From positions 14,405,912-14,469,911 of the forward strand of contig JAKSZT010053764.1 of NCBI GenBank assembly GCA_026826555.1: a DNA stretch of 64,000 bases, given 5' to 3'. This DNA comes from Tolypeutes matacus. Its lineage: Eukaryota; Chordata; Mammalia; Cingulata; Chlamyphoridae. Within the stretch, counting starts at the first letter, position 1. Each line of letters begins with the position of its first letter. The translations under genes were made by a program, and so were the position numbers. Shown piece after piece: positions 11,806 through 24,138 of the stretch. The notes beneath the pieces are model-generated. The model was not told the DNA's origin, ran no database searches, and worked only from the letters and a program-made list of their open reading frames with translations.

Positions 11806-13825
11806 TTATTATAAAGCTGGAAAACAATTGACTCTCGACAGGCCAACTCGAGTAGAGAGAGAGTTAAGAAGTTGAGGGAAGAATTTGACAGATCCTGAAG
11901 ATGAATTAGCTGCAGGGAGAGTCAATAGGTGTAAATTGCTACAGGCTAGGGGGCCCTAGTCAGCACCTGGAGGAAGAAGGTGCTAATGATACAATGGGGA
12001 CAAAACCGCAGAGAGTTATTAAGCAGCAGGCAGTGGAAAGCCCAAATTTACACTAATGTAATCTGAATAGATGCCAATATCAGCCCCAATGAAGGTCCTT
12101 GGGGGTGGATGACAGCACACTGAAAAGATGAAAATGATGGCTAATAAAGCATGAAGTCAAACTCATACATGCATTTCTCATTTTTTCTTTAAAAAAGACC
12201 CCACTATATTAGCAAGCTCCTTTCCCCATCTAAGGAAAAGTGTTAATTATTTCCGCTAGTCTATAAACAGATGGGCCTGTGTTCTTTTTAAGAGTTGAAA
12301 GAAAGACATAGCTTTTGTACAAGTCTTTTGCGTTCTCTATCTGGGCTCACATTCAGACCTGAGTTGAGTTACCAGAGACAAAGCTAGAGGAAGGATGGGT
12401 TATGAAATGGAAGGGAAACAGAGGCACAGAATAAGTAAACTGAGGCTGGGACCCCAGATACCTGAACAACAGTTCAGTTAGGACTGGTGCCTGTAGGTTA
12501 AGAATCCATGAATTAAGTTTGAAAGAACTAGACAAACCAATCACCTAACTGTCAGGGGTAAGCAGGCCATCTCACTTTTTTAAGAGATGTGACTCTTCTC
12601 TCCAACCTAACCAATTCCTTTTCCAATCAGATTTTTCATGTGATTGTGCTTAGGAAAACAAGTTGACTTTTCTATTATTCTCATTGACCCCACCTAGAGC
12701 CTTCAGGTCAGCACAGACAGCATCTTCACAGCCTACATTCCATTGTCCAGGATCCTTCCTTCTCCTGTCAAGTCTTCCTACCCAAACCTAGTTCATCCTT
12801 CAAATCTCACTTTCTCTTGGAAGCCATCAGGCCTCGCTCCTTTTCTTAGTTTCTATTAATCTTATAGACCATAATTAGTAATTTTGAGTTTGATTTTCCT
12901 AATTGTTTCCATTCTTACTAGTCTTGAAGCTAAGGAACAAGATCACTTTCCCATTGGCTGGTTGATTGATTGATTGAGGGGCATCAGATACAAATAGCCT
13001 CTGTGTCCTGTCTTCCCAGGTTTCAGAAGTGCTAGGCTTGTCCCCTCACACTTCACCCAGAACCAAATGTAGGTATAGGAGTCCCAGAAAGAGAAATAGC
13101 TTTCCCAGCTAGCATGCCTGGCACTTCCCTAGTATGGCCCTCCCCTCCCAGCATCTCATGACTCCAGTCAGGATGCACCAGAGAGATCTCTCCAAGGTTC
13201 CTACTGGTAAGGGCTGTGGAAGAATGAAAGACTCTGGTGTGGGGCTAATGAAATGTCACGGAGGAAGAAGCAAGAGAAGGTAGTGGCTGAAAGCAGAGAG
13301 ACTAAGACACATTGCCACTTGTGAAATGAGCAAAAATAGAGTTGCATGGTTATGACAATTGGGAAAGTGGCTGGAAAAGTGCCTTGTGAATTGAGGCTCC
13401 TTAGAAAGGTGGGAAGGAGAGATATCAGCTTGATCACAAGAAAAATGGACAAGAAGAGATCAAAACTCAGGCATGAGGAATTTAAGCAGTCACCAGAAAA
13501 CCCATGAATTAGAGCATGCCAAATCCTTGGTCATCATAAGTGAAGTCACTTCCTTAAAAGCACCAGAGTAAATCTAATAGAGTAAGGATGGTATAAGCAA
13601 ATTTCCCAGAATCATATACTCATCAGTGGGTTCATATATGTTTTTGAAATATATGTTTTTCATTGATTAAATATATAATCACAATCCTGTGTCAGCAGGG
13701 CCTCCAAAAAGCATGCAGGAAGAGAATATAGCCTGTACATTATGGCAGATACTCTCAGGTATATGATGCCTAGCACAAAAAGTGAGATATTTATACAGTT
13801 CAAAAAAATTAGTAGCCCACACATA
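11806..13825. other. Unassigned sequence, 2.0 kb
   Basis: No gene or named repeat recognised. An imperfect (ATTG)n run lies at about 12959-12976. Confidence 0.45.
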
Positions 13826-14045
13826 GATGAAACAGTTACTATGTGCCAGGCACTGTTGTAAGTTATTTATAAATATTAATTCCTTTAACTCATACCAATC
13901 CATAGGTAGGTACTATTATTTCCCCCACTCTACAAATGAGGAACCCAAGGCACAGGTATATTAAGTATCTTTTCTAAGGTCACCCATTTGTTAAGTGGAA
14001 GAGCCAAGACTTTAGCCAGCATGTCTGGCTCCACAGCCCTTGGTC
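13826..14045 (-). repeat. MIR SINE
   Basis: A complete reverse-complement series: 'ttactatgtgccaggcactgttgtaagttatttataaatatt', 'ggtaggtactattatttcccccactctacaaatgagg', 'aaggtcacccatttgttaagtgg', 'atgtctggctccacagccctt'. Confidence 0.88.
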
Positions 14046-15934
14046 TTAGCTATCCTGCTTTGTTGCTCTGCCTTTTCAACTGGGCTTTTCAGCCAGGTGA
14101 CATAGAGAGGACTTCAGCAGCAGCAGGTGTTTCTTGTCTGCCATTTATTTTCCCCAATCCCTTCCACACAGAGCTTAAATATCCTGATCTTCCCAGTTCA
14201 GCACTCCTTAATCAGCACTACTTTCCTATTCTCAGAAAGCAAATCAAAAGAAAGAAAATTTATAGGTTTACTGGTATATTGTAGATAAATGATTTACAAC
14301 ATTCTACCTGCCAACTTTCTGGGGTTTTTTGTTTGTTTTTCTAACTTAAAACCATCATTACTCCTGTTAGAGATTCTCTCATACTGCCAAGGAAAGGACA
14401 TGTTGCTCCTTCCTTCTCCATGGACTTCACACTCCACCCCCACCCAGAGATGTATCCTAGGAGAAGTACCTTCTCCCCACAGACCACGGCCTGGACAGCC
14501 ATGTTCTCTCAACATGTCAGCGGCAAGGGACATGAACCTGGCTGACACCCCAAAAACTCAGCATCTGCTCACTGATCTGCCAACTTTGCAAAAATAATTG
14601 AAAATTTAAAAGTTCTCCAGAACTGTCAATTTCAAACTTTTGTCATATCCACAAATTAGGGACAAAGGGGGGATCTAAAGACTCATGTGAGAGTGTGGGC
14701 TCAATTTTCATAGGCAGATAACTTTTGGTAGTCAGTAGAAGAATCATCCTTGCTTCCTCCACTTCGCCACGGCTCATTTTCTCGAGTTTCAACCACTGAC
14801 AGCTTCCTCTGGTGCTCCTTTGCCAGCCCTCCTCCCACCCCGACTCCGCCTTTCTTCCTTCCCTCCCAAATGGGAACGTTCAGACCTGACTGTCCCCCTC
14901 TGTTGCTTTCCCTTCCTGTGTCTATAATGCCTCACTTCAGGTGTGTGTGAAATGCCACTGAGTCTGGATTATTTACTCTGTTGAAACATAAAATGGACTC
15001 GTCTGGATTTGGGGTAAAATATGCTTTGAAGAAGGAATCAGTGGAGGCTCATATTTACATGACATTTATTGCTGCCACTTTATGGGGAAAATTAGTCTTT
15101 TATGCTTTCAGTAATGATTCCCCAGACCCTCTTTTCAAAACAGCATGCTCATAAATTCCTTGTACAGCAGGGCAAAAATGTTCTAAAGCATGCTCTTCCT
15201 CACTCACCAGAATCATCTGGTAGAGGATGGATGGAGGGACACCCAGGGTGTCATGCTGACCAGGACTGTGATGCCAGCAGGCCCGAGACCCCTCGACCCT
15301 CCCTGGATGTTCTTCCAGCGGTGGGGGAGTCCTGTGTAACTGAGGGTGCTCGTCTGCAGAGTACACATTGCTGAGAAACACAGCTAGCTCTTTAAAGAAA
15401 AGAAAACCCAGACATTGGTCAGGAAAAGCCTGCTGGAACTCTCTGGGGTTGAATGATGCCAGCCAGATGCGGTTTGAAGAGGATCCCCTCATGTAGGGCA
15501 TCTGGCCTCAGTGCACCCCATCTCTAAGTGAGCCAGAAATGACTGCTTCAGAATCTGGAGAACATGCTCAGACAGAGCCAGCCGTGAACTGGGGAGCCCT
15601 CCCAGGGTGTGCTTTGCAGGACTAGAGGGCTTCCTGCTCCAGCTTCAGCAGCCTGGCCTCCTCTCCACCTGGCTCAGGAGCACTGTCTGAACTACCTCCA
15701 CCACCCCTCCCAGTCCTCGTCATTGCCGACTCTCCAAAATATGGCACCAGCAAGCGAAAATAAAATCAATACTGTTTTATGCTTGCAGGCAAGTCAACCT
15801 CTATTTACTTAAAAAAGGGAGCAGAACAGCATTCGATGGGATGCTACAGATTTCTTACTGATGGACAGCCTTGTGGTTTCAGGTTAATATAATTAATAAT
15901 AATGTTACAAATGAGGGTGGAGGTATTGCCCAAC
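14046..15934. other. Unassigned sequence, 1.9 kb, part GC-richer
   Basis: The interval 14.4-15.7 kb is richer in G+C than its surroundings but is not a CpG island. A 133-codon reverse frame (15100-15501) and a 102-codon forward frame (14289-14597) show no recognisable domain. I assign no gene. Confidence 0.4.
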
Positions 15935-16140
15935 AATCAGTTCTTCTCCAAGAGGAGTGTATATTTGAATCACTTGGTGATCTTGCTAAGATGTAGTTCA
16001 GTGGGTTTTGGATTCAGCAGGTTTTGGCTGCAGTAGATTTTGGATTCAGAGGGTCTGGGATGAGATCAAAGATTTCTGACAAGCTCCCAGGAGTAGCTGG
16101 TGCTACTGGTCTAGGGACCACATTTTGAGTGGCAAGGTCT
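15935..16140 (+). mobile_element. MER5A-type hAT-Charlie MITE relic
   Basis: 'ttgaatcacttggtgatcttgctaagatg', 'tttggattcagagggtctgggatgaga', 'ttctgacaagctcccaggagtagctggtgctactggtctagggaccacattttgagtgg' follow the MER5A consensus order. It is noncoding. Confidence 0.78.
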
Positions 16141-16147
16141 TAGGTAG

Positions 16148-16400
16148 AGAGACCTGGCTTTGGACTTGTACAGGCTCAACATTGAATGCCATTTCGGCTA
16201 CTTATTGTCTTCAGGATACTGGGTAAATCCTTTAACTTCTAAGTCTTAATTTCTTCATCTGAAAAGTAAAGCAAATGTTAGTAAAACTTATCCATCATTT
16301 TTCCCACTGTTGATAGGAATTTCAGGTGAAAATATATGTGAAGGAGCTCTGGAAGATAAAAAATGCTACACAAAAGACTTATTACTATTGATTCCTTTCA
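16148..16400 (+). repeat. MIR SINE, diverged
   Basis: 'gggtaaatcctttaacttctaagtcttaatttcttcatctgaaaagtaaagc' and a 'tgctacacaaaagacttattactatt' tail. Confidence 0.65.
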
Positions 16401-16811
16401 ACAATACTCATTATTTTATATACTGAGTTACTCCAAGATTTTCCTTACCAATGGAAGAAATACATTTTGTAATATCATCCACAAAATTCACAGACAGAAT
16501 AGATGAGGAAGAAACTCCAAGGAACTGTTTTTGCCAATGCCTCCTAAAAGACCAGTGCTGAAACAGAGACAAATCCTATTTTTAGAGACTTCTAAAGGAG
16601 TCTACTAGATTTCTTGGTAGACTGTTTAATCTCAAGTAGAAGGAAGCATTTCTTTTTTTTTAAATCATTACTGGGTCTACATGATCTCTTATAACTGGTT
16701 GAGTCAATAAAATCATCAGTGGTACCTTTGTACTGTGGATTTGGTACTGAATAAGCATAATGGCAGGTAGAAAGGTTAATATTTTTTCTAGTCTCATTTA
16801 ATACATGTTAC
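16401..16811. other. Unassigned sequence
   Basis: Nothing recognised. Confidence 0.45.
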
Positions 16812-17060
16812 TCTAAGTAGAAAAAGCATGGGCTTTAGGGTCACATGCCCCAAGTTAAAATCCGGAGTCACAGACTTCTAATTGTGTTGACCTAAACAAA
16901 GTGCTTGATCTCTCTGAGTCTCAATTTCCTCATCTGTAAAATGGAGATCTGTAAGAATTTCTACCTCATAATATTCTGGAGAAGTGTTAGAGAAAATAAA
17001 TGCAAAGTTCCTGACATCTAAAAGATAGCTAGTAAATGTTAGATTCCTCCCCTTTGTTCT
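16812..17060 (+). repeat. MIR SINE
   Basis: 'aagcatgggctttagggtcaca', 'gatctctctgagtctcaatttcctcatctgtaaaatggaga', 'agtaaatgtta'. A reverse-oriented MIR-like fragment may follow at about 17080-17200. Confidence 0.82.
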
Positions 17061-17892
17061 GATTTTGTACCTGAAAACTAAGTAATCAAAAAACTGAGTT
17101 GTAAAGAAGTAATTTAGTCCAGTCCCACAGCTTGTAAGCAGCAATGCCAAGACACGAGCTCCAGGGGAGAGTGACTCCAAGAACTTCACCGTAATCCATG
17201 CACACCTGAGTCATAACCGGCCCCTGAAAATAGCCCTACATAGGGAGGTAGCTCACAATTCACTCAGCAGCCGCCTTTTTTCCCATTTTCAGGACTCTCC
17301 CATGTGACTGTCTGACATGCTGGCACAGATGATGTTACATTTTGGAGTTGATCCCATAGGGTGTTGTCTACCATTAGAATGACACTGTGGAAGAGCCACA
17401 GGCCAAGGGACATTCCAGTAGGGAAAACAAAAGAGGTCTGTAAAGCAGTGCATCAAAATCTAATTTTAAAAATAGCACCTAAAAAAATTCAGTGTGCTCT
17501 TGAACTGCAGAGGAAGAATACCAAATGGAAGGCAAGCTTTTAACTTTATAAAACACAATGGCTAGTCTCAGGCCATTTTAAGATTATCGTATTTATTTGA
17601 AAATAATAAATCTCAGAACTCCTTGGGTCTTCCTTCTTCCTACAAGAACTACTTCACCCTCACTTCTCTCTTCTCAAGTGACACTTAGGAAAAAGCTGGG
17701 TGAAAGTTAATTTTTAACAAGCATAAAATTTACCATAACAAAGATGGAAAAACTGATGGAGAGGTAGGTTAATCTGATGCCATGGAGGTCTCAAAATATG
17801 TGGGGAAAAGAACAGAAACCAGTTTGCAAGGTCCTGGGACTCAGAACTCCAATTCCTGGTCAACCGATGGATGGAATGTTTGGTTAAATACA
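17061..17892. other. Mostly unassigned sequence
   Basis: Apart from the possible MIR fragment near 17080-17200, nothing was recognised. Confidence 0.4.
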
Positions 17893-18115
17893 CTGACATT
17901 TGTTGAGAGCCCAGTACCATGGACTGGGCTAAGCACTTAAGATATTTTATTTCATTTAAACCTTCATGAATTAGAAGGTATTATACCAATTTACAGATGA
18001 GGAAACCAAGTCTCAGAGAGATTAAGTAACTTGCTCCAGGTCACAGAGCTAATAAAGTAACCGAGCTCCAACTGATTCTAAAGGCTGAGCTTTTAGCCAC
18101 TGGTAACTAACGACA
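17893..18115 (-). repeat. MIR SINE
   Basis: 'ggactgggctaagcacttaagatattttatttcatttaaaccttcatg', 'ccaatttacagatgaggaaaccaagtctcagagagattaagtaacttgctccaggtcacagagct'. Confidence 0.88.
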
Positions 18116-18170
18116 ACTGCTCTTATATTTTCGACCTTTTGTCTCTTTTCTTAAGCTTATTTAAAATGAT

Positions 18171-18190
18171 TACACACACACACACACACA
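18171..18190. repeat. (CA)n microsatellite
   Basis: About ten CA units. Confidence 0.95.
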
Positions 18191-18767
18191 TAGATGAAAG
18201 TCACAGTCACTGATTCAGAACAAAAAAAAGACTTGATCTTTTTGTTTCCCTCTTCACCCCTGTCCTGTTCCTGGAGGTAGCACATGACTACTTTCTACTA
18301 ACCGCCCCCCCACCACCAACTCAAAAATTATAAATACATTGAGAGTGAAGTGAAGCACAAGTTTATTCAAGGAGTCCTGTGAATAAATTAAATGATTGTT
18401 ACTTTTATAACTCCTGTGACAGCCTCTTCTCTGCACACTAAGCCAAGGTTAGAGATAAATCTCCCATGGAACCCTGGAAAAAAGCATATACATGAAATCC
18501 CTAGAGTGGGACCACCACTGAATTTCAAGGGCACATGGTTAAGTTGGGTCCCAAAGGACCCAAAAACATTCATAAGTACCCAGCCTCAGCCTCATTGCAC
18601 TTTCTGACACCCTTCCATCAAGTTAAAGTCTACAAGTTCAATAAATTACCACTTCTGTCTTTTGTTTATCACTTCTGAGCTCTCACCAAAAGGACTAAAA
18701 TGGCATTTATCACAGAGCCCAGCATGTGGAAAATGTGAATTAAAATTTTGAAAGCTATGCATTTTTA
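18191..18767. other. Unassigned sequence
   Basis: Nothing recognised. A C/A-rich run lies at about 18304-18320. Confidence 0.45.
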
Positions 18768-19262
18768 AATACAGTAGTTTGAAAACATGTTTGCAAATTC
18801 TTTGACACACGTCCCATCCCATAATGAGGCTATGACCCTCCCCTTGATCGTAGGTGCGCCTTTGAGTACCTTGAAGAACAAATGTGGCAGAAGTGATGCT
18901 GAGTGATATCTGAGGCTAGATTAGGAAGGGACATGCAGCTTCTGGTGCCTTTTGTTGGGACAATCACTCTGGGATCCTCTAGCTGCCCTGTAAAAAGCGC
19001 AGCTACACTGAGGCTGCTGGGAGAGCGAGGGAGAGAGGGCTATTCAAGCCTCCAGTTGTTTGAGTCTTCCCCACCCAGGTTCCAGATGTGAGAGTGAACA
19101 AGCCTTCAGGATGGCTCCAGACCCAAACCCAGCCATCCTCAAGTGAGAAATGCCTAGCTGAACCCAGTCAATCTCCAGATTCATGAGAAAAACAGATGAT
19201 TGTTATTATTTTCAAGCTATGGTTTGGGGGTGGTTTGTTATGTAGGAATGGATAACCAGAAT
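18768..19262 (+). mobile_element. MLT1-type MaLR LTR
   Basis: 'gtttgcaaattctttgacacacgtccc', 'gtaaaaagcgcagctacactgaggctgctgg', 'aatgcctagctgaacccagtcaatctccagattcatgagaaaaacagatgattgttattattttcaagctatggtttgggggtggtttgttatgtaggaatggataacc' match the older MLT1 subfamilies. No internal region remains. Confidence 0.72.
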
Positions 19263-19404
19263 AAACAAAATCTGTGTCTTCTTGAAATTAAAAAGGTTAA
19301 GAAAAACCCTATTCCCTTAATATACCCTTTGCTAGAAATTCCTCCAAATAGGAGACAAATCCATCCACAAGAGGAGATGAAATGACAGATGAAAACATCC
19401 CTGG

Positions 19405-19600
19405 GAAAAGCAACACTGATTTGGAAAGAGCACTGGATAGGGAATCAGAATAACTCCCTTTGTCCCAGATCTGCCATTAATAAGCTGAGTGACTTTGGGC
19501 TAAGTGATTTCCCTATTTGGACTTTGACATCTTCACCTGAAAAATGATGGGGTGGTTTAGATCCCTTTGAACTCTAATACTGTGCTTTTCTAAATTCATA
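19405..19600 (+). repeat. MIR SINE
   Basis: 'gatttggaaagagcactggatagggaatcagaa', 'gagtgactttgggctaagtgatttccc', 'acatcttcacctgaaaaatgatggggtggtttagatccctttgaactc'. Confidence 0.75.
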
Positions 19601-20014
19601 AGTGTGAATGACTGACATATCCTTTCCCTAGAAGCAGATTTTGAACAGAGGAAGATGAATTGGGAAGGTGAGAGCTGAAAGAGGAGGTTGAGGGGGCCAA
19701 AAAACAACTTTGCCCTCTTGACAGTTTGGCTCTCCCCTTAGCCTCCTTGGACACTTGTGCTGGGGTTCCAGGCATGGGGCAAGGAGGATACTGAACAGCA
19801 GGGGCCCCGAGGCCTGCTCAGATGCTGTGCCTTCATCTGAGACTTCCCCTGCCACCACTGGGTGTCTCTTTTTCTAGACCATATCCAGGTGAGAAGTTCG
19901 TGTGCCCAGGGAAGAGCGCATATCCACTATTTACGGTCAATAGAGACACACATCCCTTATCTCTGTAATCTCCACTTCCCTTCTTCAACTGAGCCCCCTC
20001 TGTAATATGACTCA
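19601..20014. other. Unassigned sequence
   Basis: Nothing recognised. Confidence 0.45.
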
Positions 20015-20262
20015 TTGTGGTGTAGAAAATGCTGCTCTGGAATTTAAGAACTGGGTCACCTGGAGTGAAGTCCTGGTCCTACTATCCTGATATTACCTGT
20101 GTGAACGTGAGCATTTCACTTAGACTTTCTGAATCTCAGTGTCTAAGTCTCTAAAATGGGGCAATATATCCCATAATAGTATATGGCAAAGGATTGTGGT
20201 GAAAATCAAATGACACAGCAGGTATGGAACTGCTCTGAAAACTCTAAAGGGTCTTACAATCA
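20015..20262 (+). repeat. MIR SINE
   Basis: 'gtgtgaacgtgagcatttcacttagactttctgaatctcagtgtctaagtctctaaaatggggcaat', then 'gtggtgaaaatcaaatgacacagcagg'. A short reverse-oriented MIR-like piece follows to about 20362. Confidence 0.8.
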
Positions 20263-20552
20263 GACTAGTGAGGATTTAGTAAACCCTTCCTATGTTTCGG
20301 GTACTGTACTAAGAAACAAATACAATTTCTCATTTAGTCCTCCTAAGGATTAAATAAGGCCAGGGTGCTGACGTAATCTGCAAATGGACCACACAGATAG
20401 AAAGCTTGAATGCAAACCCATTTGTTGTACTGCATAACACTTGTTTCAGGAATAACCATTTCTACCCTGGAAAAAAAAGAAAAAAAGGTCTCCATTTCTA
20501 CTGCCTGCTGTTTGTCCTCAGGTGAGGCTGATTGATGATTAGGCCTTGCCCT

Positions 20553-20740
20553 ACACAGATGTTCTCCATCCTGGCTGCACATTTGAAGCGACTGGGGAGC
20601 TTTAGCAAACACTGATACCGGGTTCCTCCCACAGAGATTCTAATTTAATAGGTTCAGGGTGTGGCCTCTGCTGCAGCCTTTTTTAGAAGCTCCCCAGGTG
20701 ATTCCAATTTGCAGGCAGGGTGGGAGCCACTACCAACACT
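20553..20740 (+). mobile_element. MER5-type hAT-Charlie MITE relic
   Basis: 'cagatgttctccatcctggctgcacatttgaagcgactggggagctttagcaaacactgatacc', 'agattctaatttaataggttcagggtg', 'agaagctccccaggtgattccaatttgcaggcagggtgggagccacta'. The two ends are inverted copies of each other, as in MER5A/B. The 181-codon plus-strand frame at 20661-21206 begins inside this transposon. Confidence 0.82.
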
Positions 20741-22674
20741 GGCAGAGCCCAACAAAGGAAAAAGGTACCACCCTGCACAGATTTTGGTTCTGAATGTCCC
20801 CACCCCAAATGAGAAGCAGGAAGGCAAGGTACGGTGGGGGTGGGGAAGAGGGAGGAAGAAATGGTTGAGAATGGATGAAATCCAATATTCATGGCTGCAT
20901 TCTGAATGGCAGCTTTCCCAGAAGATACATTACCAGTCCTGTCTCAGCCATAAAACACAGAGCTTTCATTTCCTCAGCGGCCTTATATACTATGAGTGCT
21001 TTTCAGCATTATTAACTTCCATGATCAAAATAGATATGGAGGCTGAAAACCAGGAAAAACCTCTGCATCTTCTGAATTACAAAGCCACAGAGAAAGACGT
21101 CAGCCTGTGTGTGAGCATTCTTGCTGGAGTCAGAAAAACTCGAGCCTGGACAAATTCACTTTGTATAAATAATAGGTTCAGAAGGACCATAGATTTTGAG
21201 AAATAAAAGTGTCATAATTAGACTCACGGCCATTAGTGTAACAGCATGCCTTGTTTGAACAGGGTTCCACATAAATGAGGCTGGCTCAGCTTTCCTTGGG
21301 CACATTTCTATGCTAAAACTGAGATATGGAGAGGAACCATGCATCATTTAGAGCTGCCCAGCTCTAAGGAAGGAAGTCCCTTCTTTGGGGGACTTCCGAA
21401 ATTGGTAGAACACAATGTTTCCTTCCTGTTGTGGAAGTCCAAGGAGGCTAGAGTGTGGCCATGTGACTTGGCACCACCCATCAAAGTCTACAAGCCAGAC
21501 CATGGATGTTCAAGGTGAGGGTATGGAATTGGTCAGAGACTTTTCCTGGTGGCTGTGGTAGGAAAGAGGGTCCAGAAACAGGACAGCAAGTGTCTAGGGA
21601 AAGCAGAGTCCAGCAACATGAGGCGGGTCCAGTGACTGTTGCCAGCAGTGGTAGAGCATGTCCAGCTGGAAAATGGAACTGTCCTCAACAGAATCCTCCC
21701 CTGGCCCTACCTTCACCATGCCTTGCCTCTCTTGATGACTACCTGAACCCATTGTCCAACTTTCTTAGATTCTGTGAGCTGCCCAATTACCCTCCAAGAA
21801 ATTCCTCTTCTCCTTAAATTAACCAGTGTAAGTTTTGGTTGTTTCTAACCAAGAACTCCATTAGTGCAGAGTAATATAAGAGGATCAACTTGCTGCTCGT
21901 GTTCATAAACCCCACAAATATTATAATATGGCAATATCTAAATATGAACCCTTCTCCAGCTCCTAATTCCTCACTTGCAAAATCCAACTATGTGCAGATT
22001 TACTTCTGTGTTCTTTTACACCATTGGGGGAATTTGGGGTGCAGTACACATGAGTGGTAAGTCACTTCAAGTTATGATTTAAGAAGAGTTAATTTCCTAG
22101 TCTGAAGAATGGAAATAAAAAGTGTATAGCCTCACTCAGGGGTTATAAGAAGGGCTAAGTAGCAAGAAGCAAACTGTTGAAGTACCAAAATTTAGAATTC
22201 AGTGTTTCATTTACAGATAATCCTATACCTGTCACAAGTGGTCTTTGGATACAGCACTCAAGTGCACTGCTTCCAAAATTATCTCTAAACATTTTTGTCT
22301 GACATCTTTTCTGCGGGTGGGGAGATAACATGTTTTGATCTAAAAGATCTTTTCTTGGTAACTAAATTGAGGGTGGGATAGGGAAAGAAATCCACACCTC
22401 TTCTTCAGCCTTCTGCTGCACTATATAAGTGCATTGAATTGCATTTCAGATTCGGAGTCAATGGAAAAAAGTTATCACAGATCAGCCACGGAGCTAACAT
22501 TAATGTCACCAAAGGTCAAATAGAGAGGGTGGAGTATCACCTAAACCAGTCATTTTCAAACTACCGACCAACTACTGTATGCCCATAGCCCGTGGGTACT
22601 CTCTCACTCCCGAAGACTTCTTGTCTCTACTCCTCATCCACATGTAACAAATGGCCCCTGGTTTGAAAGGAAAT
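20741..22674. other. Unassigned sequence, 1.9 kb
   Basis: No gene or named repeat was recognised. It holds the continuation of a 181-codon frame (to 21206), judged a chance frame, and a short perfect hairpin at 21372-21397. Confidence 0.4.
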
Positions 22675-22850
22675 GTGGTGCCGCCGAAAGAATATGGGCT
22701 TTGGAGTCAGACTTAGGTTTGAATACTGCCTTTACTACTAAATTCCTTCTCCTCTCCAAGCCTTAGTTCCTTCTTCTGTGAAATATGTAGAGAAAATTAA
22801 ATAGAACAGCTATCACGGTACTTGGCACACTATTAGTGAAAATCGAAAAC
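22675..22850 (+). repeat. MIR SINE
   Basis: 'gaaagaatatgggctttggagtcagacttaggtttgaatactgcctttactacta', 'ccaagccttagttccttcttctgtgaaatatg', 'cacggtacttggcacactattag'. Confidence 0.82.
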
Positions 22851-22892
22851 CCAGTCTTGATAGGGTAACTGAGGAGGCTTGAGGAATATCAA

Positions 22893-23000
22893 CATTCACT
22901 CATTCATACAGGATGCATTTATTGTCTGTTCATGTGCAAGCCTGTATATATAAAGAGAAAAAGAAAACCCCGAATCCGACCTCAGGGGGCAGTTGATGAT
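22893..23000 (-). mobile_element. L2 3' end fragment
   Basis: 'cactcattcatacaggatgcatttattgtctgttcatgtgcaagcctg' resembles the reverse complement of the L2 terminus. It is weak. Confidence 0.4.
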
Positions 23001-23174
23001 TAAAGCATCGGCTAGAGTATTTTAATAATCAGAAATACAAGACATACATTCCACCTTCCTCCATTTCCTCAGAAAAATTCCTACCAAACAACTCAAATCC
23101 CTCTCCTGAAAGTCCAATATTGGGTGGTGATGGTAGCAGAAAATTGTGGATGTAATTAACTCCACTGAGTTATA

Positions 23175-23470
23175 TATTAGAATATGGTTAAAAGGGGAAA
23201 TTTTAAGTTGCATGTATGTTACTAGAATAAAATTTTTTTAAAAAACTGTAAGACTGTACAACACAGTGAACCCTAAAGTAAACTATGAACTATGGTTACA
23301 AGTATAATTACATTATTTCATTAATTGTAACAAAGTTACCACATTAATGTGAAGTGTTAATAATACAGAAAACTGGGGGGTGGGAGGAGATATATAAAAA
23401 TTCTATATTTTCAGTATGATTTTTTTTGTAAACCTACAACTTCTCTGATTAAAAAGAAAAAAAATAGTTT
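23175..23470 (+). mobile_element. Old L1 3' UTR end
   Basis: 'aagactgtacaacacagtgaaccctaaagtaaactatgaactatggttacaagtataatta', 'taacaaagttaccacattaatgtgaagtgttaataatac', then 'gtaaacctacaacttctctgattaaaaag' and an A-rich end. This is the 3' UTR type of L1s in this genome and is also seen near 45060-45500. Confidence 0.78.
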
Positions 23471-23483
23471 ACTCCAACAATGG

Positions 23484-24138
23484 TGTTTTAGTTTGCTAAA
23501 GCTGCTGGGAGCAAAATACCAGAAATGGGTTGGCTTTTATAAAGGGAGTTTATAAAGGTAAAAGCATACAGGTCCAAGGCTGTGAAAATGCCCAAATCAA
23601 GGCACCATCAGAGATGCCTTCTCACCAAACTGCAGCAGAGGGTGACCTGGATGCCTGCCACATGGCAAGGCAAAATGGCAGGCCTGCCAGTCTCTCTCCA
23701 GGCTCACGTTTTCTTTCCTCCTCAAGCTGCTCTGAGGGCCTAGCCTCTTGTGGGCCTCTTGCTTCAGCTTCTCTGCCGATTCTAGCCTCCCTCTCTCCCT
23801 CCTTCTACCTATCTGGAGGTCTCGGTCTTTCTGCAGCTGTAGACAATCCTGGAGTCCTTTCTCACATGACAGGGTAAAATGACAACTGTCTTTCTCTGTG
23901 TGTTTCTTCTTTCAGTTCTCAGTTTATATAAGACTCAAAAAAGAGGGCAGAGGGCCAACCTGGGTCATGCTGCTGTGGCATAGTCCAAAGGCCCTAAAGA
24001 GAACTAATCAAAAGGTAATCTAATCAAAAGGGTCCCTTGACTGAATCTAATGCAATCAAAGTGTCCCACACCCATAGCAATGGATTAATTCAAAGAACAA
24101 TATCTTTTCTGGGATTCACAAAACTTCAAGCTGTCACA
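23484..24138 (-). mobile_element. Solo LTR, MaLR-like family A (copy 1)
   Basis: On the plus strand the LTR runs from TGTTTTAGTTTGC to GCTGTCACA. Read in its own direction it therefore starts TGTGACAGC and ends CTAAAACA. A perfect 5-bp target duplication, aatgg at 23479-23483 and 24139-24143, fixes both ends at 655 bp. The second copy of the family lies at 42935-44006. The TG...CA ends, 5-bp duplication and MaLR-like 3' end ('ggtattttgctcccagcagc' in sense) place it with ERVL-MaLR LTRs. The subfamily is not known to me. It inserted just 3' of an old L1 end. The 115-codon frame inside is not a gene. Confidence 0.82.

Noticed and set aside
15100..15501. 133-codon minus-strand frame
   Set aside because: No recognisable domain, splice signals or conserved start context. 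The region is merely GC-richer, which lengthens random frames.
20661..21206. 181-codon plus-strand open frame, the longest outside clear LINE or SINE sequence
   Set aside because: It begins inside a MER5 transposon relic, runs into unassigned sequence, and shows no domain or composition typical of a protein. A chance frame is more likely.
23530..23877. 115-codon plus-strand frame
   Set aside because: It is entirely within a solo LTR bounded by a perfect target duplication, and on its antisense strand.
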